From NCBI RefSeq assembly GCF_026236535.1, contig NZ_JAHTMW010000026.1, forward strand, positions 35,749-99,748: DNA of 64,000 nt, given 5' to 3'. Below the pieces are notes generated by a model. That model was not told the origin of the DNA. It made no database searches and was given only the letters and a program-made list of their open reading frames with translations. Source of the DNA: Streptomyces sp. SKN60 (GTDB lineage Bacteria > Actinomycetota > Actinomycetes > Streptomycetales > Streptomycetaceae). Both the position numbers and the translations under genes were made by a program. Each line of letters opens with the position of its first letter. Position 1 is the first letter of the stretch. Shown here one piece after another: positions 1 to 9,021 of this stretch.

Positions 1-229
1 GCACGGCAGCCACCGCGGCCCCGGGGTCATCTAGGGCATCGAGGCCCTCGCCGAACCGGCGCTCCCGACCTGGCAGGGTGACGCCGACAACCTCCAGCCC
101 GGCAGGGAGTCGCCGCAACAACGGCAACAGTGCGTTGGGCCCAGCTCCGGAGTGAGCCAGGGCAATGACCCGGCCCCAGCGGATACCCTCTGCGGGCCGA
201 AGCACAGCGGTCCATGACTGCTCAGGCAT
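1..229 (-). CDS. Type II thioesterase, N-terminal part (runs off left edge)
   Basis: The minus strand reads open from an ATG at 229 to the window edge (about 76 codons, no stop). The product starts MPEQSWTAVLRPAEG and continues with an alpha/beta-hydrolase start containing LAHSGAG and LPGRERRFGE. That fits editing (type II) thioesterases of PKS/NRPS clusters, which remove wrong acyl groups from carrier proteins. The catalytic GxSxG motif would lie outside the window. A purine-rich GGGGAGAGAG lies about 12 nt upstream. It follows the PKS gene on the same strand after a 386-bp gap holding a hairpin, so it may have its own promoter. A chain-releasing enzyme is an alternative, because the PKS has no thioesterase domain of its own. 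Confidence 0.75.
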   Translation of the reverse strand, partial: MPEQSWTAVLRPAEGIRWGRVIALAHSGAGPNALLPLLRRLPAGLEVVGVTLPGRERRFGEGLDALDDPGAAVAAV

Positions 230-470
230 CGTACTTAATCTCTCTCCCCATACATCCGACACCTGCCACGCAAAGTGGCGAGGCGGTCCGGCCGGGTCCC
301 TGTGTCAGGTGGCCCCGTGCTCGGTGGCATGTCAGTCGTTGACTCGCCCTGGTCGGGCCGTTCGCAGTGCTCCGGATTGACCGGCAACGTTGCGACACGT
401 CCGAACGCCTACCGGCTCCCAGGCCGACCCGGCTGAGTTGCGGGAGCCTCCGCTTTCGGAGTCAGCCAAG

Positions 471-509
471 CAGCCCGGACAGCCATGCGAGTCGCGGCCG
501 TCCGGGCTG
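471..509 (-). terminator. Hairpin between PKS and thioesterase genes
   Basis: CAGCCCGGAC (471-480) pairs perfectly with GTCCGGGCTG (500-509), leaving a 19-nt loop that can itself fold (GCGA/TCGC). It lies 107 nt past the PKS stop on the minus strand and could end or attenuate the assembly-line transcript. No U-tract is evident, as is common in Streptomyces. The rest of 230-615 shows no gene. Confidence 0.45.
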
Positions 510-615
510 CAGTCCACCCTCAATCCGTATTCCGCTTCGGGGGCACGGGCTTGCCCGACTCGTCACACTGCGATGGTGTGGCCTCGGAGTGGGGCATCGC
601 GAATTGCCAGCCTCG

Positions 616-3600
616 TCAACACTTCGCGCCTTCTCCGGCGAGGATCGCGGCGGAGAGCCCGGCGACAGTGGGATTTTGCCACAGGGTCTTCAGGGCAAGC
701 GCGGCCCCGGTTCGCGCGTTGATTTCCGCGATGATCTGCAGTGCGAGGAGGGATTCGCCTCCAAGGTCGAAGAAGTTGTCGTGCCGGCCCACACGGTCGA
801 GCCCGAGGGCTTCCTTCCAGATCTCCGCGATCTGCTGCTCCGCCGAATCGTGGGCTGGGGCGTAGGCGACGGTGAGGTCAGGCCTTCGGTTGAAGGACGG
901 TGAGGATGCTGTCCTGGCGGGGTAGGGGGCGATGTCCTGCGTAGCGGCGGGAGAGGAGGTGTCGTGGTGCGACTCCAGGGGCCGTTTGCCTACGATCACG
1001 CAGTGGTCGGCGAACGGCGGTGTGTCGGGGTCGGCGGGAAAGGTGGCCAGGTCCCGGAACCCCTCCTTGGCGAAGAGGTCGGCCCATTCGCGGGGCGGCA
1101 GTAGCGGTGAGTCGACGCGGATTCCGTCGTCGTAATACCACCATCCGTCGAAGAATCCGGTGGTCAGGAGTGATGCGCGGTCGAGCTGAGAGATCTCGAC
1201 AAGGAACAGCAGGCCGTCCTGGGTCAGGAGCCTCTGGGTGTTGCGCAGGGAGACTCGCAGGTCTCTGGTCGCGTGGAGAACGTTGAAGGCCAGGATGATG
1301 TCGAATGTTCCAGGATCGTATCCCTGGGCTGCCGGGTCTTCGCTGATGTCGAGTGTGCCGAACCGCATGCAGCCAAGGCCGTCTTCTTGAGCCTGCTTCT
1401 GGGCGTCGAGGACGAACGATCTGCCGATGTCGGTGAAGTGGTATTCCACCGTGGACGGGTCGGGGAGCGCGTCGATGACGGCCTTGCTGATGTACCCGCG
1501 TCCGGCGCCGATCTCGAGGATCCGGACCGTTCTTCCGCCGGCCTCGCGAACCAGCCGGGCCACGGTTGTGGCGACAAGGTCGAAATGGGCGGCCAGGGAG
1601 TTGATCCGCCGGGTGCGCGAGGCCTGCTGGTGGAGCGTGTCCTTGCCGTCCGGCAGTGCCGCCTGGAGGCCTTCGATCTCTCCCTGGAACACCGGGCCCA
1701 AGGAGCGGACACATCGGTCCAACATTTCGAGCAGATACTCGAGTTCTGGATGAGCTGCCACGAATCGCTGATGGCCCGGCCAGGCGTCCTCGAGTGATCC
1801 GGCGTCGACGACGAAGCGTAGGAGCCCGCCTTCGATGACGGCGACCCCACTGTCCTCGAGGATACCCAGGAGCGCGCGGAAGAACTTCTGGTACTTGGGC
1901 GCAGGGCACAGTCGTGCGGTCAGGTCGGCCAGGCTGTGGACAGACCCTTCGGCTGCCGTGACACCGCTGTCACAAAGGAACTTGCACACATGCAGGAGGC
2001 AGAGCCGGTCCAGCTGCTGCAGGGTATCGGCCGACATCATGGTGGCTTCCGCGAGCTCCTGGAGCCGACGGTCCGAGGGAAACGCCTCGTACAGGTGCGA
2101 TGCCGTCCAGCGCATCGGGTCGGGATCGACTGGGGCCGGGGCGGGTTCCGCCTCTGTCCAGTAGCGCTCCCGCTGGAAGGCGTAGCCGGGCAGCGGCACG
2201 GTCTGCGGGCGGCCGTCCGCATTCATGGCGTGCCAGTCGACGTCCGCGCCGCGCTGCCAGAGGTCGCCGAGGGCCTCGTGAAGGAAGGCGACGTCGGATT
2301 GAGTGGAGTTCGGGTGGCGCATGGTCGGCCGGGCGCCGGCCGCACGGCCGACCACTGTGGTCAGGGCGTTGCCGGGGCCGACCTCGATCAGCAGCGGCGC
2401 CAGCTCTTCGCCGAGACGTTCGATTCCGCTGGCGAACCGCACCGTGGACCGCATCTGGTCGGCCCAATAGCGGGGGCTGAGGGCCTGCTCCGAAGTAATC
2501 CAGGTTCCGGTGAGGCAGGAAATGAAGGGAATATCTGGTTCGCCGAGTGTGATCTCGGCAACGGCCTCCGCAAAGGTGTCCAGCACGGGGTCGAGCAGCG
2601 CCGAGTGCGCTCCCATGGAGAGGCGAACCTGGTGGCTGTCGATGCCGTCACGGGCCAGCGTGGCAGCCAGGGCCTCGATCTCCCCGGCAGGCCCGGAGAG
2701 CGTGCAGTGACTCGGCCCGTTCACCGCGGCCAGGGAGAGCCCAGGAGTGAGGAACTGGCGGGCCGACAATTCGTCGAGGGGCACACCGAGCATCGCGCCA
2801 GTGCCAGCGGCGCTGAGCATCAGGCGTTCCCGCTCCACGACAAGGGGGAGGACGTCCTCCAGCCGGAACACGCCTGCCAGGCACGCCGCGACATACTCTC
2901 CGAGACTGTGCCCGATGAGCGCCGCTGGGCGCACGCCATACGAGATGAGCGTGCGGGCCATCGCGTACTCGGTTGCCACGATGGCCGCGAAGACATGGGG
3001 GACGCCTTCTTGGCCGGTGCCGTCCAGGGCCGCCTGGAGGTCAAGGCCGACGGTCCCCTTCAGGATGGCCTCGCAGCGGTCGATCTCCGCGCGGAACACC
3101 GGATCTGCCGCGTAGAGCCCGCGCCCCATGCCGGGGTACTGGCTCCCTGCCCCCGCGAACATGAACACGGCCCGGTCCGTCACAGCGCGGTCCGCCACGG
3201 GCTCTGCCCCGGCAGCCAAGAGGACTTCAGCCGCCTCGTCGCGGTCCCGGCACAGGAACGCGGCCCGGTAGGGCATCGGGGTGCGTCCCGTGCGTAGCGT
3301 GTGGCCGACGGCCGAGAGGTCAATGTCCGGGGTGTTCTGCAGGTGTCGGCCGAGACCGGCGGCCGTGGCCGACAGCGCAGTCGGCGACTTGGCCGACACA
3401 GTGAGGAGAACCCGCTCGGGACCGGACTCCGCCTTCATCCGGGTCTGCGTGGCCGGTGGGGCGGTGAGCACACAGTGCGCGTTGGTTCCGCCCAGTCCCA
3501 GGGAGTTCACCGCGGCCGCCCGCAGCGGTGCGGCGGGCCGGTAGGCCTCGGTGTGAATGGTGAACGGCGAATCAGCAAGCCGCAGTCCCGGGTTGGGCGT

Positions 3601-4719
3601 GTCGAAGTTGATCTGCGGGGGGATGATCTGGTGCCGAAGGATCAGCGCCGTCTTGATCAACCCGGTGACGCCGGCAGCAGCGTCCAGGTGGCCGATGTTT
3701 GCCTTGACGCTACCCAGGCCGCATTTCTCAGCGGATGCTGTTCGCGCGTCGTAGACGCTGCGCAGGGCGGCGACCTCGATCGGGTCGCCGAGGTGGGTGC
3801 CGGTGCCGTGGGCCTCTATGTAGCCGACGTCTTCAGGTGCGACACCCGATCGGTCCAGGCACTGGCGGATGAGTTGGGCCTGTCCAGCGACGCTGGGTGC
3901 AAGATATCCCATCTTGTGGGCGCCGTCGTTGTTGGTGCCTGAGGCAGCGATCACGGCGTAGATGTGGTCGCCGTCTGCCAAGGCGTCCGCCAGCCGCTTG
4001 AGGACCACGATTCCGCATCCGTTGCCCGGTACCATGCCCGAAGCCCGGGCATCGAACGGACGGCAGTGCCCGTCCCGCGAGAAGGCCCCGCCCTCCTCGT
4101 ACAGGTAGCCGGCGCCCTGGGCAGAGCGCAGGCTGACTCCGCCGGCCAGCGCAACGTCACAACGAGAGGTGATCAGCGCCTGGCAGGCGGCGTCGACCGC
4201 AGCCAGGCTGCTCGAGCACGCGCTCTGCACGGTCATGCTCGGACCACGCAGGTCCAGCCGGAACGAGACCCGGGTCGCCAGGTAGTCAGGGCCAGTGCCG
4301 ACCCGCACGGGGAAGGAGCTCTCGTGATCAAGATGCTTCAGATACCTGGTGGCCCCGACACTGCCGAAGACGCCGATCCGGCCGCCGTGATCGGTGGGAA
4401 GGACAGCGGCGTCCTCGAGCGCCGTCCACGCGCACTCGAGAAAGATCCGCTGCTGCGGGTCGATCAAGCGGGCCTCGCCCGACGGAATGCCGAAGAATCC
4501 GGCGTCGAACCGGTCTGCCCCCGGCAGGTCGGCTCCCCACGCCACGTAGCGTGGGTCGGCCGCCACGGCGTCCGGGACACCCGCCGCGACGAGTTCTTCC
4601 GTTGCGAACCGGCGCACCGACTCCCCGCCCTCGAGGAGTCGCGTCCACAGACCTCGGACGTCGAGATCCTGCGGGAAACGTCCGGCCATGCCGATGATGG
4701 CGATCGATTGAGCAGTCAT
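616..4719 (-). CDS. Type I polyketide synthase module, KS-AT-cMT-ACP
   Basis: This 1,367-aa single-module PKS has domains in the order KS (about 5-420), AT (about 517-830), C-methyltransferase (about 900-1245) and ACP (about 1290-1362). The KS has Cys168 in SACSSSL, His304 in EAHGTGT and His344 in NIGHLDAAAG. The AT has the nucleophile in GHSLGEYVA (Ser605) and GAHS at 703-706 where HAFH (malonyl) or YASH (methylmalonyl) usually stands, so malonyl-CoA is a guess. The methyltransferase has the SAM motif LEIGAGRGY (1068-1076). The ACP has DLGGESL with the phosphopantetheine Ser1323. No KR, DH, ER or TE is present, so the expected product is an alpha-methylated beta-keto acyl chain. The start lies 6 nt after the A-PCP stop, giving a colinear operon C, A-PCP, PKS. 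Confidence 0.95.
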   Translation of the reverse strand: MTAQSIAIIGMAGRFPQDLDVRGLWTRLLEGGESVRRFATEELVAAGVPDAVAADPRYVAWGADLPGADRFDAGFFGIPSGEARLIDPQQRIFLECAWTALEDAAVLPTDHGGRIGVFGSVGATRYLKHLDHESSFPVRVGTGPDYLATRVSFRLDLRGPSMTVQSACSSSLAAVDAACQALITSRCDVALAGGVSLRSAQGAGYLYEEGGAFSRDGHCRPFDARASGMVPGNGCGIVVLKRLADALADGDHIYAVIAASGTNNDGAHKMGYLAPSVAGQAQLIRQCLDRSGVAPEDVGYIEAHGTGTHLGDPIEVAALRSVYDARTASAEKCGLGSVKANIGHLDAAAGVTGLIKTALILRHQIIPPQINFDTPNPGLRLADSPFTIHTEAYRPAAPLRAAAVNSLGLGGTNAHCVLTAPPATQTRMKAESGPERVLLTVSAKSPTALSATAAGLGRHLQNTPDIDLSAVGHTLRTGRTPMPYRAAFLCRDRDEAAEVLLAAGAEPVADRAVTDRAVFMFAGAGSQYPGMGRGLYAADPVFRAEIDRCEAILKGTVGLDLQAALDGTGQEGVPHVFAAIVATEYAMARTLISYGVRPAALIGHSLGEYVAACLAGVFRLEDVLPLVVERERLMLSAAGTGAMLGVPLDELSARQFLTPGLSLAAVNGPSHCTLSGPAGEIEALAATLARDGIDSHQVRLSMGAHSALLDPVLDTFAEAVAEITLGEPDIPFISCLTGTWITSEQALSPRYWADQMRSTVRFASGIERLGEELAPLLIEVGPGNALTTVVGRAAGARPTMRHPNSTQSDVAFLHEALGDLWQRGADVDWHAMNADGRPQTVPLPGYAFQRERYWTEAEPAPAPVDPDPMRWTASHLYEAFPSDRRLQELAEATMMSADTLQQLDRLCLLHVCKFLCDSGVTAAEGSVHSLADLTARLCPAPKYQKFFRALLGILEDSGVAVIEGGLLRFVVDAGSLEDAWPGHQRFVAAHPELEYLLEMLDRCVRSLGPVFQGEIEGLQAALPDGKDTLHQQASRTRRINSLAAHFDLVATTVARLVREAGGRTVRILEIGAGRGYISKAVIDALPDPSTVEYHFTDIGRSFVLDAQKQAQEDGLGCMRFGTLDISEDPAAQGYDPGTFDIILAFNVLHATRDLRVSLRNTQRLLTQDGLLFLVEISQLDRASLLTTGFFDGWWYYDDGIRVDSPLLPPREWADLFAKEGFRDLATFPADPDTPPFADHCVIVGKRPLESHHDTSSPAATQDIAPYPARTASSPSFNRRPDLTVAYAPAHDSAEQQIAEIWKEALGLDRVGRHDNFFDLGGESLLALQIIAEINARTGAALALKTLWQNPTVAGLSAAILAGEGAKC

Positions 4720-4725
4720 TTCGCT

Positions 4726-6498
4726 TTACTTTCCGGCCCGCTGAGCGAGCAAAGTGGTGACGTGGGCGGTGAATTCGCGAAGCGTGGGGTACGTGAACAC
4801 TTCATGGGCAAGCAGCTCCGGCAGGTCCAGAGCTGTCACCACGCGCGAGTGGACACGCACAACGTCGAAGGATGTCCCGCCAAGCGCGAACAACGTGCTG
4901 TCGGGATCGACCGGACCGTCATGCCCATGAGCCTGCAGCACCCCGGCCCAGATGGCGCTGATCTGTTCCGCAGCCCCGGCTCCGGACGCGACGCGCGGCT
5001 GCCCTTCGGCGGCGATCCGCGCAAGCTCGGTGCGATCGACCTTTCCGTGCGGGCTCAGCGGCAACCGGTCAAGGCGTGTGAAAATCTCGGGAACCATGTA
5101 CCAGGGCAGGACCCTGGCCAGATCCCGCCGCAGCGCGGCCTCGTCGGGTTCCGCCTCCGTCACCAGGAAGGCCGCCAGCGATCCCGCGGCACATACGACA
5201 GACGCTTCGAGCACGCACGGATGCCGCATCAAAGCGGCCTCGATCTCGCCGAGCTCGACCCGGTAACCCTGCACCTTGACCTGGCCGTCCCGCCGGCCGT
5301 GGAATTCGAGGATCCCGTCTTGCCGGAGCAGTGCCAGATCGCCGGTCCGATAGAGCCGAGCGGCAGGATCCGGGCCGTACAGGTCTGGAACAAAACGCTC
5401 AGCCGTCAGCCCCGCATCGTTCAGATAGCCAGCCGCCACACCATCCCCGCCGGTGACCAGCTCGCCCACCTCGCCCACGGCAGCAGGAGTGTCGTCGTCC
5501 CGGAGCACATAGCACGTGGTCCGGGCAATCGGCCGGCCGATCGGCACCATGGTGGCGTCCGCCGCAAGTTCACGCGCGTCGAAAGCCGTGGTGAACACAG
5601 CATTCTCGGTCGGTCCGTACGCATTGATCAAGCGGTCAGGCGGACCGCACGACAGGACTCTGCGCACCAGTTCCGGGTCGAGGACCTCTCCCGCCACCAC
5701 GAGGTCACGCAGCTCACGGAAGGTCTCCGGTGCCTCACCGGCCAGGTGGTGGAACACCGCGGTCGGAAGGAAGGCCACGTCGATCGACTGGGACCGGATC
5801 AGATCATGCAGATATCCAGGGGACAGGACCCGGCTCGGCTCCGCGATCACAAGGCATCCGCCGTTGAGCAGTGCCCCCCAGATGTCGAAGATCGACACGT
5901 CGAAAGACGGAGATGTCGCGTGCAGGACTCGGTCCCCGGGCCGGAATTCGATGTAGTCGGTGTCGACCACTAGCCGCGACACGCTGCGCTGTCGCACGCC
6001 CACAGCCTTGGGGTGGCCTGTGGAGCCTGAAGTGAACATCACGTAGGCCAGGTCATCGCCACTCGCTGTCGGCACCGCTGCCCGCAGGACGGAGCCGTTC
6101 CGCTCGGGCGGGAACTCGGCGGCTTCTTCAGGCGGGTTCTTACTTCCCGGCAGCGTGAAGATCAGGCAGGCACCAGACCCTTCGACCATGGTCACTACCC
6201 GGGCCGCTGGATGGTTCTCGTCAATCGGGACGAAGACGGCCCCGGCCTTCAGGACACCCAGGAACGCCACAATGCCCTCGGCGCAGCGTGGACCGTAGAC
6301 CGCGACCCGATCGCCCGGACGGATTCCGCGCTGAAGAAGGTGGGCGCAGAACGACTCGGCCCACTGGTCCAGTTCCGCATACGTCAGCACGTGGCCGCTG
6401 CTGCGGACGGCGTACGCCTCCGGAGTCCGCCCACACCAATGGTCAAAGATCTCTGTGAGGGGCTGCGTCCCGTCATAGTGTCCGTCGAAAACTGACAT
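4726..6498 (-). CDS. NRPS adenylation-PCP didomain protein
   Basis: This protein activates one amino acid and loads it on its own carrier domain. From the chosen start (MSVFDGHYDG) it has 590 residues: adenylation domain, then PCP. Visible core motifs are FTSGSTGHPKAV (A3), NAYGPTEN (A5), LYRTGD (A7), GYRVELGEIE (A8) and HGKVDRTEL (A10, with the lysine). The PCP site is LGGTSFD, where LGGHS is usual. By eye-alignment to GrsA the specificity positions read D-V-F-F-V-A-A-V-F-K, a hydrophobic pocket whose substrate I cannot name. The ATG at 6498 shares one base with the stop of the preceding condensation gene (TGATG), which supports this start over one 24 codons upstream. The PKS gene follows directly, so the aminoacyl group is likely passed to its KS. 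Confidence 0.92.
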   Translation of the reverse strand: MSVFDGHYDGTQPLTEIFDHWCGRTPEAYAVRSSGHVLTYAELDQWAESFCAHLLQRGIRPGDRVAVYGPRCAEGIVAFLGVLKAGAVFVPIDENHPAARVVTMVEGSGACLIFTLPGSKNPPEEAAEFPPERNGSVLRAAVPTASGDDLAYVMFTSGSTGHPKAVGVRQRSVSRLVVDTDYIEFRPGDRVLHATSPSFDVSIFDIWGALLNGGCLVIAEPSRVLSPGYLHDLIRSQSIDVAFLPTAVFHHLAGEAPETFRELRDLVVAGEVLDPELVRRVLSCGPPDRLINAYGPTENAVFTTAFDARELAADATMVPIGRPIARTTCYVLRDDDTPAAVGEVGELVTGGDGVAAGYLNDAGLTAERFVPDLYGPDPAARLYRTGDLALLRQDGILEFHGRRDGQVKVQGYRVELGEIEAALMRHPCVLEASVVCAAGSLAAFLVTEAEPDEAALRRDLARVLPWYMVPEIFTRLDRLPLSPHGKVDRTELARIAAEGQPRVASGAGAAEQISAIWAGVLQAHGHDGPVDPDSTLFALGGTSFDVVRVHSRVVTALDLPELLAHEVFTYPTLREFTAHVTTLLAQRAGK

Positions 6499-7757
6499 CA
6501 CAGGCGTCCCAACATGTTCATGCTCTCTATTACTTGGTTGAAGTGCTGATCGAGTTCGCCATCTGAGCAAGCCTCCGCGTTAGCTTCCAGACTCATCTCG
6601 ATGCGCCGATCAGTACGCGCGAACATGTGGACTCCGATGTCCTCGAGGAGCTTGGTGCCCCTGCTCAGATCACGCGTTGTGGTTTGGCATCCGGTGAATT
6701 CGACGTCCCGGGCGTAGGGCATGAGGTTGACCACCGGTCCGTAAAGCCTCCGGCCGGTCCTGACGAGGTCCATATCTCGCTTCAGCCGCTCGATCGGATA
6801 CCGGCGGTGAGCACGGTTGTCCCGCATCTCCCGCACGACTTCCTGAGTCATCGCAGCGAGATCGAGCCCGTCATGGCACGGCACCGGGAGTGCCACGAAA
6901 TTGATCCGCATGCTGGGCACTTGAGCCACCGAGGGGTCCGCAGGACGCGGCAGTACTGGGACACCGAGGATGACTTCGTCCGCTCCTGAGACTCGGCCCA
7001 CGAGCTGCGCGACGCTGGCCAGCGCCGCATGCGCCCATGATCCTCCAGCCCGCCGCCCCCTTGCCGCAAGCTCCCGGACATCAACCGTGCCAGATCTGCG
7101 GCGCAGCACCCCTGACGGGGGGATGCAGCGCCCGGACAAAACAGGCGCGTCAGCGCGGAGAGCCAGGCGCTCCAGCCAGAATTCTCGGTCATCTGTGCAC
7201 TGTCGAGAATCCAGATAGGCCTTTTCATCGTTCACCACGCATGCAAGCGAACCGAAGCCAGAAGGCTTAGCGTCGCCGTCGTTGGTCGAATATGTTTGGG
7301 CCACCCGGTCAGCTATGAGATGCTCGCCGAAGCCGTCGAGGAGGATGTGATGAAACCTCTGGAACCACAAATAACGGCACGCCCCCAGCAGGAAAAGGGA
7401 GTGCTCGAAAAGAGGTCCCCGAGCTAGGTCTGCACAGGTGCCCATATTCCGCTGGCACCACCGGGTCGCCGCGTCAAAAGGATCCCTTTCCCCGCGCATG
7501 TCAATTATCTGCAGAGGGGGCGCAGGAACGGCATTCCTCGCCTGGACAATACGGTCGCCGTCCAGGACGAAAGCGACCTTGAGCGCTTCGGCATCATGAA
7601 CCGTGGCATGCACGGCGCTCTCGAATCGGTCGATATCCAGCGGCCCTTCGATCAAGCGGACCATACCGTGGTTGTACGAAGGACTTTCGGGCCGCATGTA
7701 CTGCCCGATCCAAACGGCGAGCTGGGCCGAGGTCAATTCCAGGAAATCTCCGATCAC
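6498..7757 (-). CDS. Stand-alone NRPS condensation domain
   Basis: This 419-aa protein is a single condensation domain. The catalytic HHxxxDG motif is HHILLDG at residues 136-142. It has no adenylation or carrier domain. The GTG start at 7757 has GGAG 8 nt upstream. It is the first large gene of the minus-strand operon and couples (TGATG) to the A-PCP gene. In that position it may join an acyl or aminoacyl donor to the amino acid on the PCP. N-acylation by a starter-type C domain is an inference; the donor is not encoded here. Usual free-standing C domains are near 430-450 aa, so this is slightly short but complete. Confidence 0.9.
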   Translation of the reverse strand: MIGDFLELTSAQLAVWIGQYMRPESPSYNHGMVRLIEGPLDIDRFESAVHATVHDAEALKVAFVLDGDRIVQARNAVPAPPLQIIDMRGERDPFDAATRWCQRNMGTCADLARGPLFEHSLFLLGACRYLWFQRFHHILLDGFGEHLIADRVAQTYSTNDGDAKPSGFGSLACVVNDEKAYLDSRQCTDDREFWLERLALRADAPVLSGRCIPPSGVLRRRSGTVDVRELAARGRRAGGSWAHAALASVAQLVGRVSGADEVILGVPVLPRPADPSVAQVPSMRINFVALPVPCHDGLDLAAMTQEVVREMRDNRAHRRYPIERLKRDMDLVRTGRRLYGPVVNLMPYARDVEFTGCQTTTRDLSRGTKLLEDIGVHMFARTDRRIEMSLEANAEACSDGELDQHFNQVIESMNMLGRL

Positions 7758-7978
7758 GTCCCACGCTCCGACAGGGTCGGCGAAAGAAGCGAGACCTTAA
7801 CTGAAGGGCGCTGCGTGATGGCAGAAAATTCGGCATTGGAAGCCGCGACCACTATTGGGCCTGTGAAATGCGTAGAACCGGCTCGGCAGGTGAAGCACGT
7901 CAAAAGAATTGCACCATCGACTGGAATTGGCAAATATTCGATATCTGGGTACTGCGATTGTGTAGGCGCTTCCTGCAC
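7754..7978 (-). CDS. Possible 74-aa leader protein, overlaps condensation gene by GTGA
   Basis: A small open frame starts at GTG 7978 (MQEAPTQSQYP) and its TGA overlaps the GTG of the condensation gene (GTGA), the usual form of translational coupling in Streptomyces. The product has a CFTC motif and no family I recognise. GC at third codon positions is lower than in its neighbours. A GAGG lies about 16 nt upstream, too far to be a good ribosome site. It starts 41 nt past the operator-like palindrome 8019-8035. It could be a real small protein, a translated leader or chance. Otherwise the operon would have a leader of about 250 nt. Confidence 0.3.
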   Translation of the reverse strand: MQEAPTQSQYPDIEYLPIPVDGAILLTCFTCRAGSTHFTGPIVVAASNAEFSAITQRPSVKVSLLSPTLSERGT

Positions 7979-8018
7979 AGTCGATGGAATTTTTCCTCAC
8001 ACGCCACCCCTCGCGCAA

Positions 8019-8035
8019 TAAGTATTACCCACTCA
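8019..8035. promoter_or_regulatory. Operator-like palindrome before assembly-line operon
   Basis: TAAGTA-ttacc-CACTCA matches the shared palindrome TGAGTA-N5-TACTCA at 10 of 12 fixed bases. It is the only copy in the leader of the C/A-PCP/PKS operon and lies 262 nt before the condensation start. Confidence 0.5.
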
Positions 8036-8104
8036 AATACCAGTTCTTGGGGCGTGTCGGCTCTGTAACTGCCTGTCACTGAACCTCTTTCATCCGGAAT
8101 AGTC

Positions 8105-8473
8105 TCAGGTCAGCAACCTGTGGACGGCTTGGCTGATGGTGCCGATACGGCGGGTGGAACACCGCGCCCGCCGCAGGACGCGCCACCGCTTGAGCTGCGC
8201 GAGGGTGCGTTCCCCCGAAGCCCTCAGCCGGGCGTGATCCCGGGTGAACTGCTGGTAGTGCGCCGGCTGAATGCCGTGGTGGTAGTAGGGAGTGCGCACG
8301 GTGGCGCCGGCGCCCCGGTAGGCCCGGTCCGCGAGCACAAGGATCTGCCGGGTCAGGCGCGCCTGGACGATGCCGTGGGCGCGAGCCGCGGTCAGGGTCG
8401 TGGGTGTGGTGCGGCCGGGTGTCGCGTGCGAGAACCAGAGCGGGGTGCCGTCCGGGCAGGCGACGACCTGCAC
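8105..8473 (-). pseudogene. IS5-family transposase, C-terminal fragment
   Basis: The 122-aa frame carries the C-terminal half of a DDE transposase of the type with LADRAYRGAGATV and a tail ending QLKRWRVLRRARCS. The N-terminal half is absent; the sequence upstream on this strand changes into a different IS remnant. No start context is seen. Confidence 0.75.
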
Positions 8474-8534
8474 GTCATCCCGTGCTTCCGGTGTTCGAGT
8501 AGTACGGCTCGTCGGCCTTGATGCGGTCGGTGGG

Positions 8535-8905
8535 GATCAGCGCCCCACTGCATCCTGGTTGTCAAGGGCAACCAGAAGAAGCTCCGCCGACAGCTTCCGG
8601 CATCCGCCCTGGCGCGAGGTCCCGCTGCAGCACCACACCCCCGAACAGGGCCATGGCCGACGCGAGATCCGCCGGCTCAAGGTGTGCACCGTCCAGCCCG
8701 TCCCTCCTCCCCCACGCCGCGCAGGCCATCGAGGTCAAGCGCTGCCGCACCAGCCGCACGACGAAATGTCCGCACCGGCACCGCGCGATGGCAGCACTCC
8801 GCAACCTCGCCATCGGCCTCGTCCACCAGGCCGACCGGACGAACATCACCGCCGCGACCGACCACTACCGGTCAGAACCAACCACGTCCTCCAACCGATC
8901 TTGAA
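8535..8905 (+). pseudogene. ISAs1-family transposase remnant, frameshifted
   Basis: Three successive frames carry pieces typical of ISAs1-family transposases: ILVVKGNQKKLRRQLP, then GHGRREIRRLKVCTV, then PHAAQAIEVKRCRTSR and MAALRNLAIGLVHQADRTN. At least two frameshifts are needed to join them, and both ends are missing. It abuts the IS5 fragment in opposite orientation. Confidence 0.7.
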
Positions 8906-8970
8906 GCCTGAGAACGCATCAACCTTGGGCCCCGCAAGCCGCTGAACCGGAACTACAGCCACCGCATCCA

Positions 8971-8987
8971 TGAGCAGTAAATACTCA
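8971..8987. promoter_or_regulatory. Operator-like palindrome before lipoprotein gene
   Basis: TGAGCA-gtaaa-TACTCA matches the shared palindrome at 11 of 12 fixed bases. It ends 34 nt before the ATG of the lipoprotein gene at 9022, close enough to overlap a core promoter. Confidence 0.55.
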
Positions 8988-9021
8988 CGATTGCAGTCAA
9001 ATTCTTCACTTGAGTGTGTGT

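Noticed and set aside
1936..5973. Long plus-strand open frames opposite the PKS and NRPS genes
   Set aside because: They are antisense shadows of GC-rich coding DNA; the minus strand carries full PKS/NRPS motifs.
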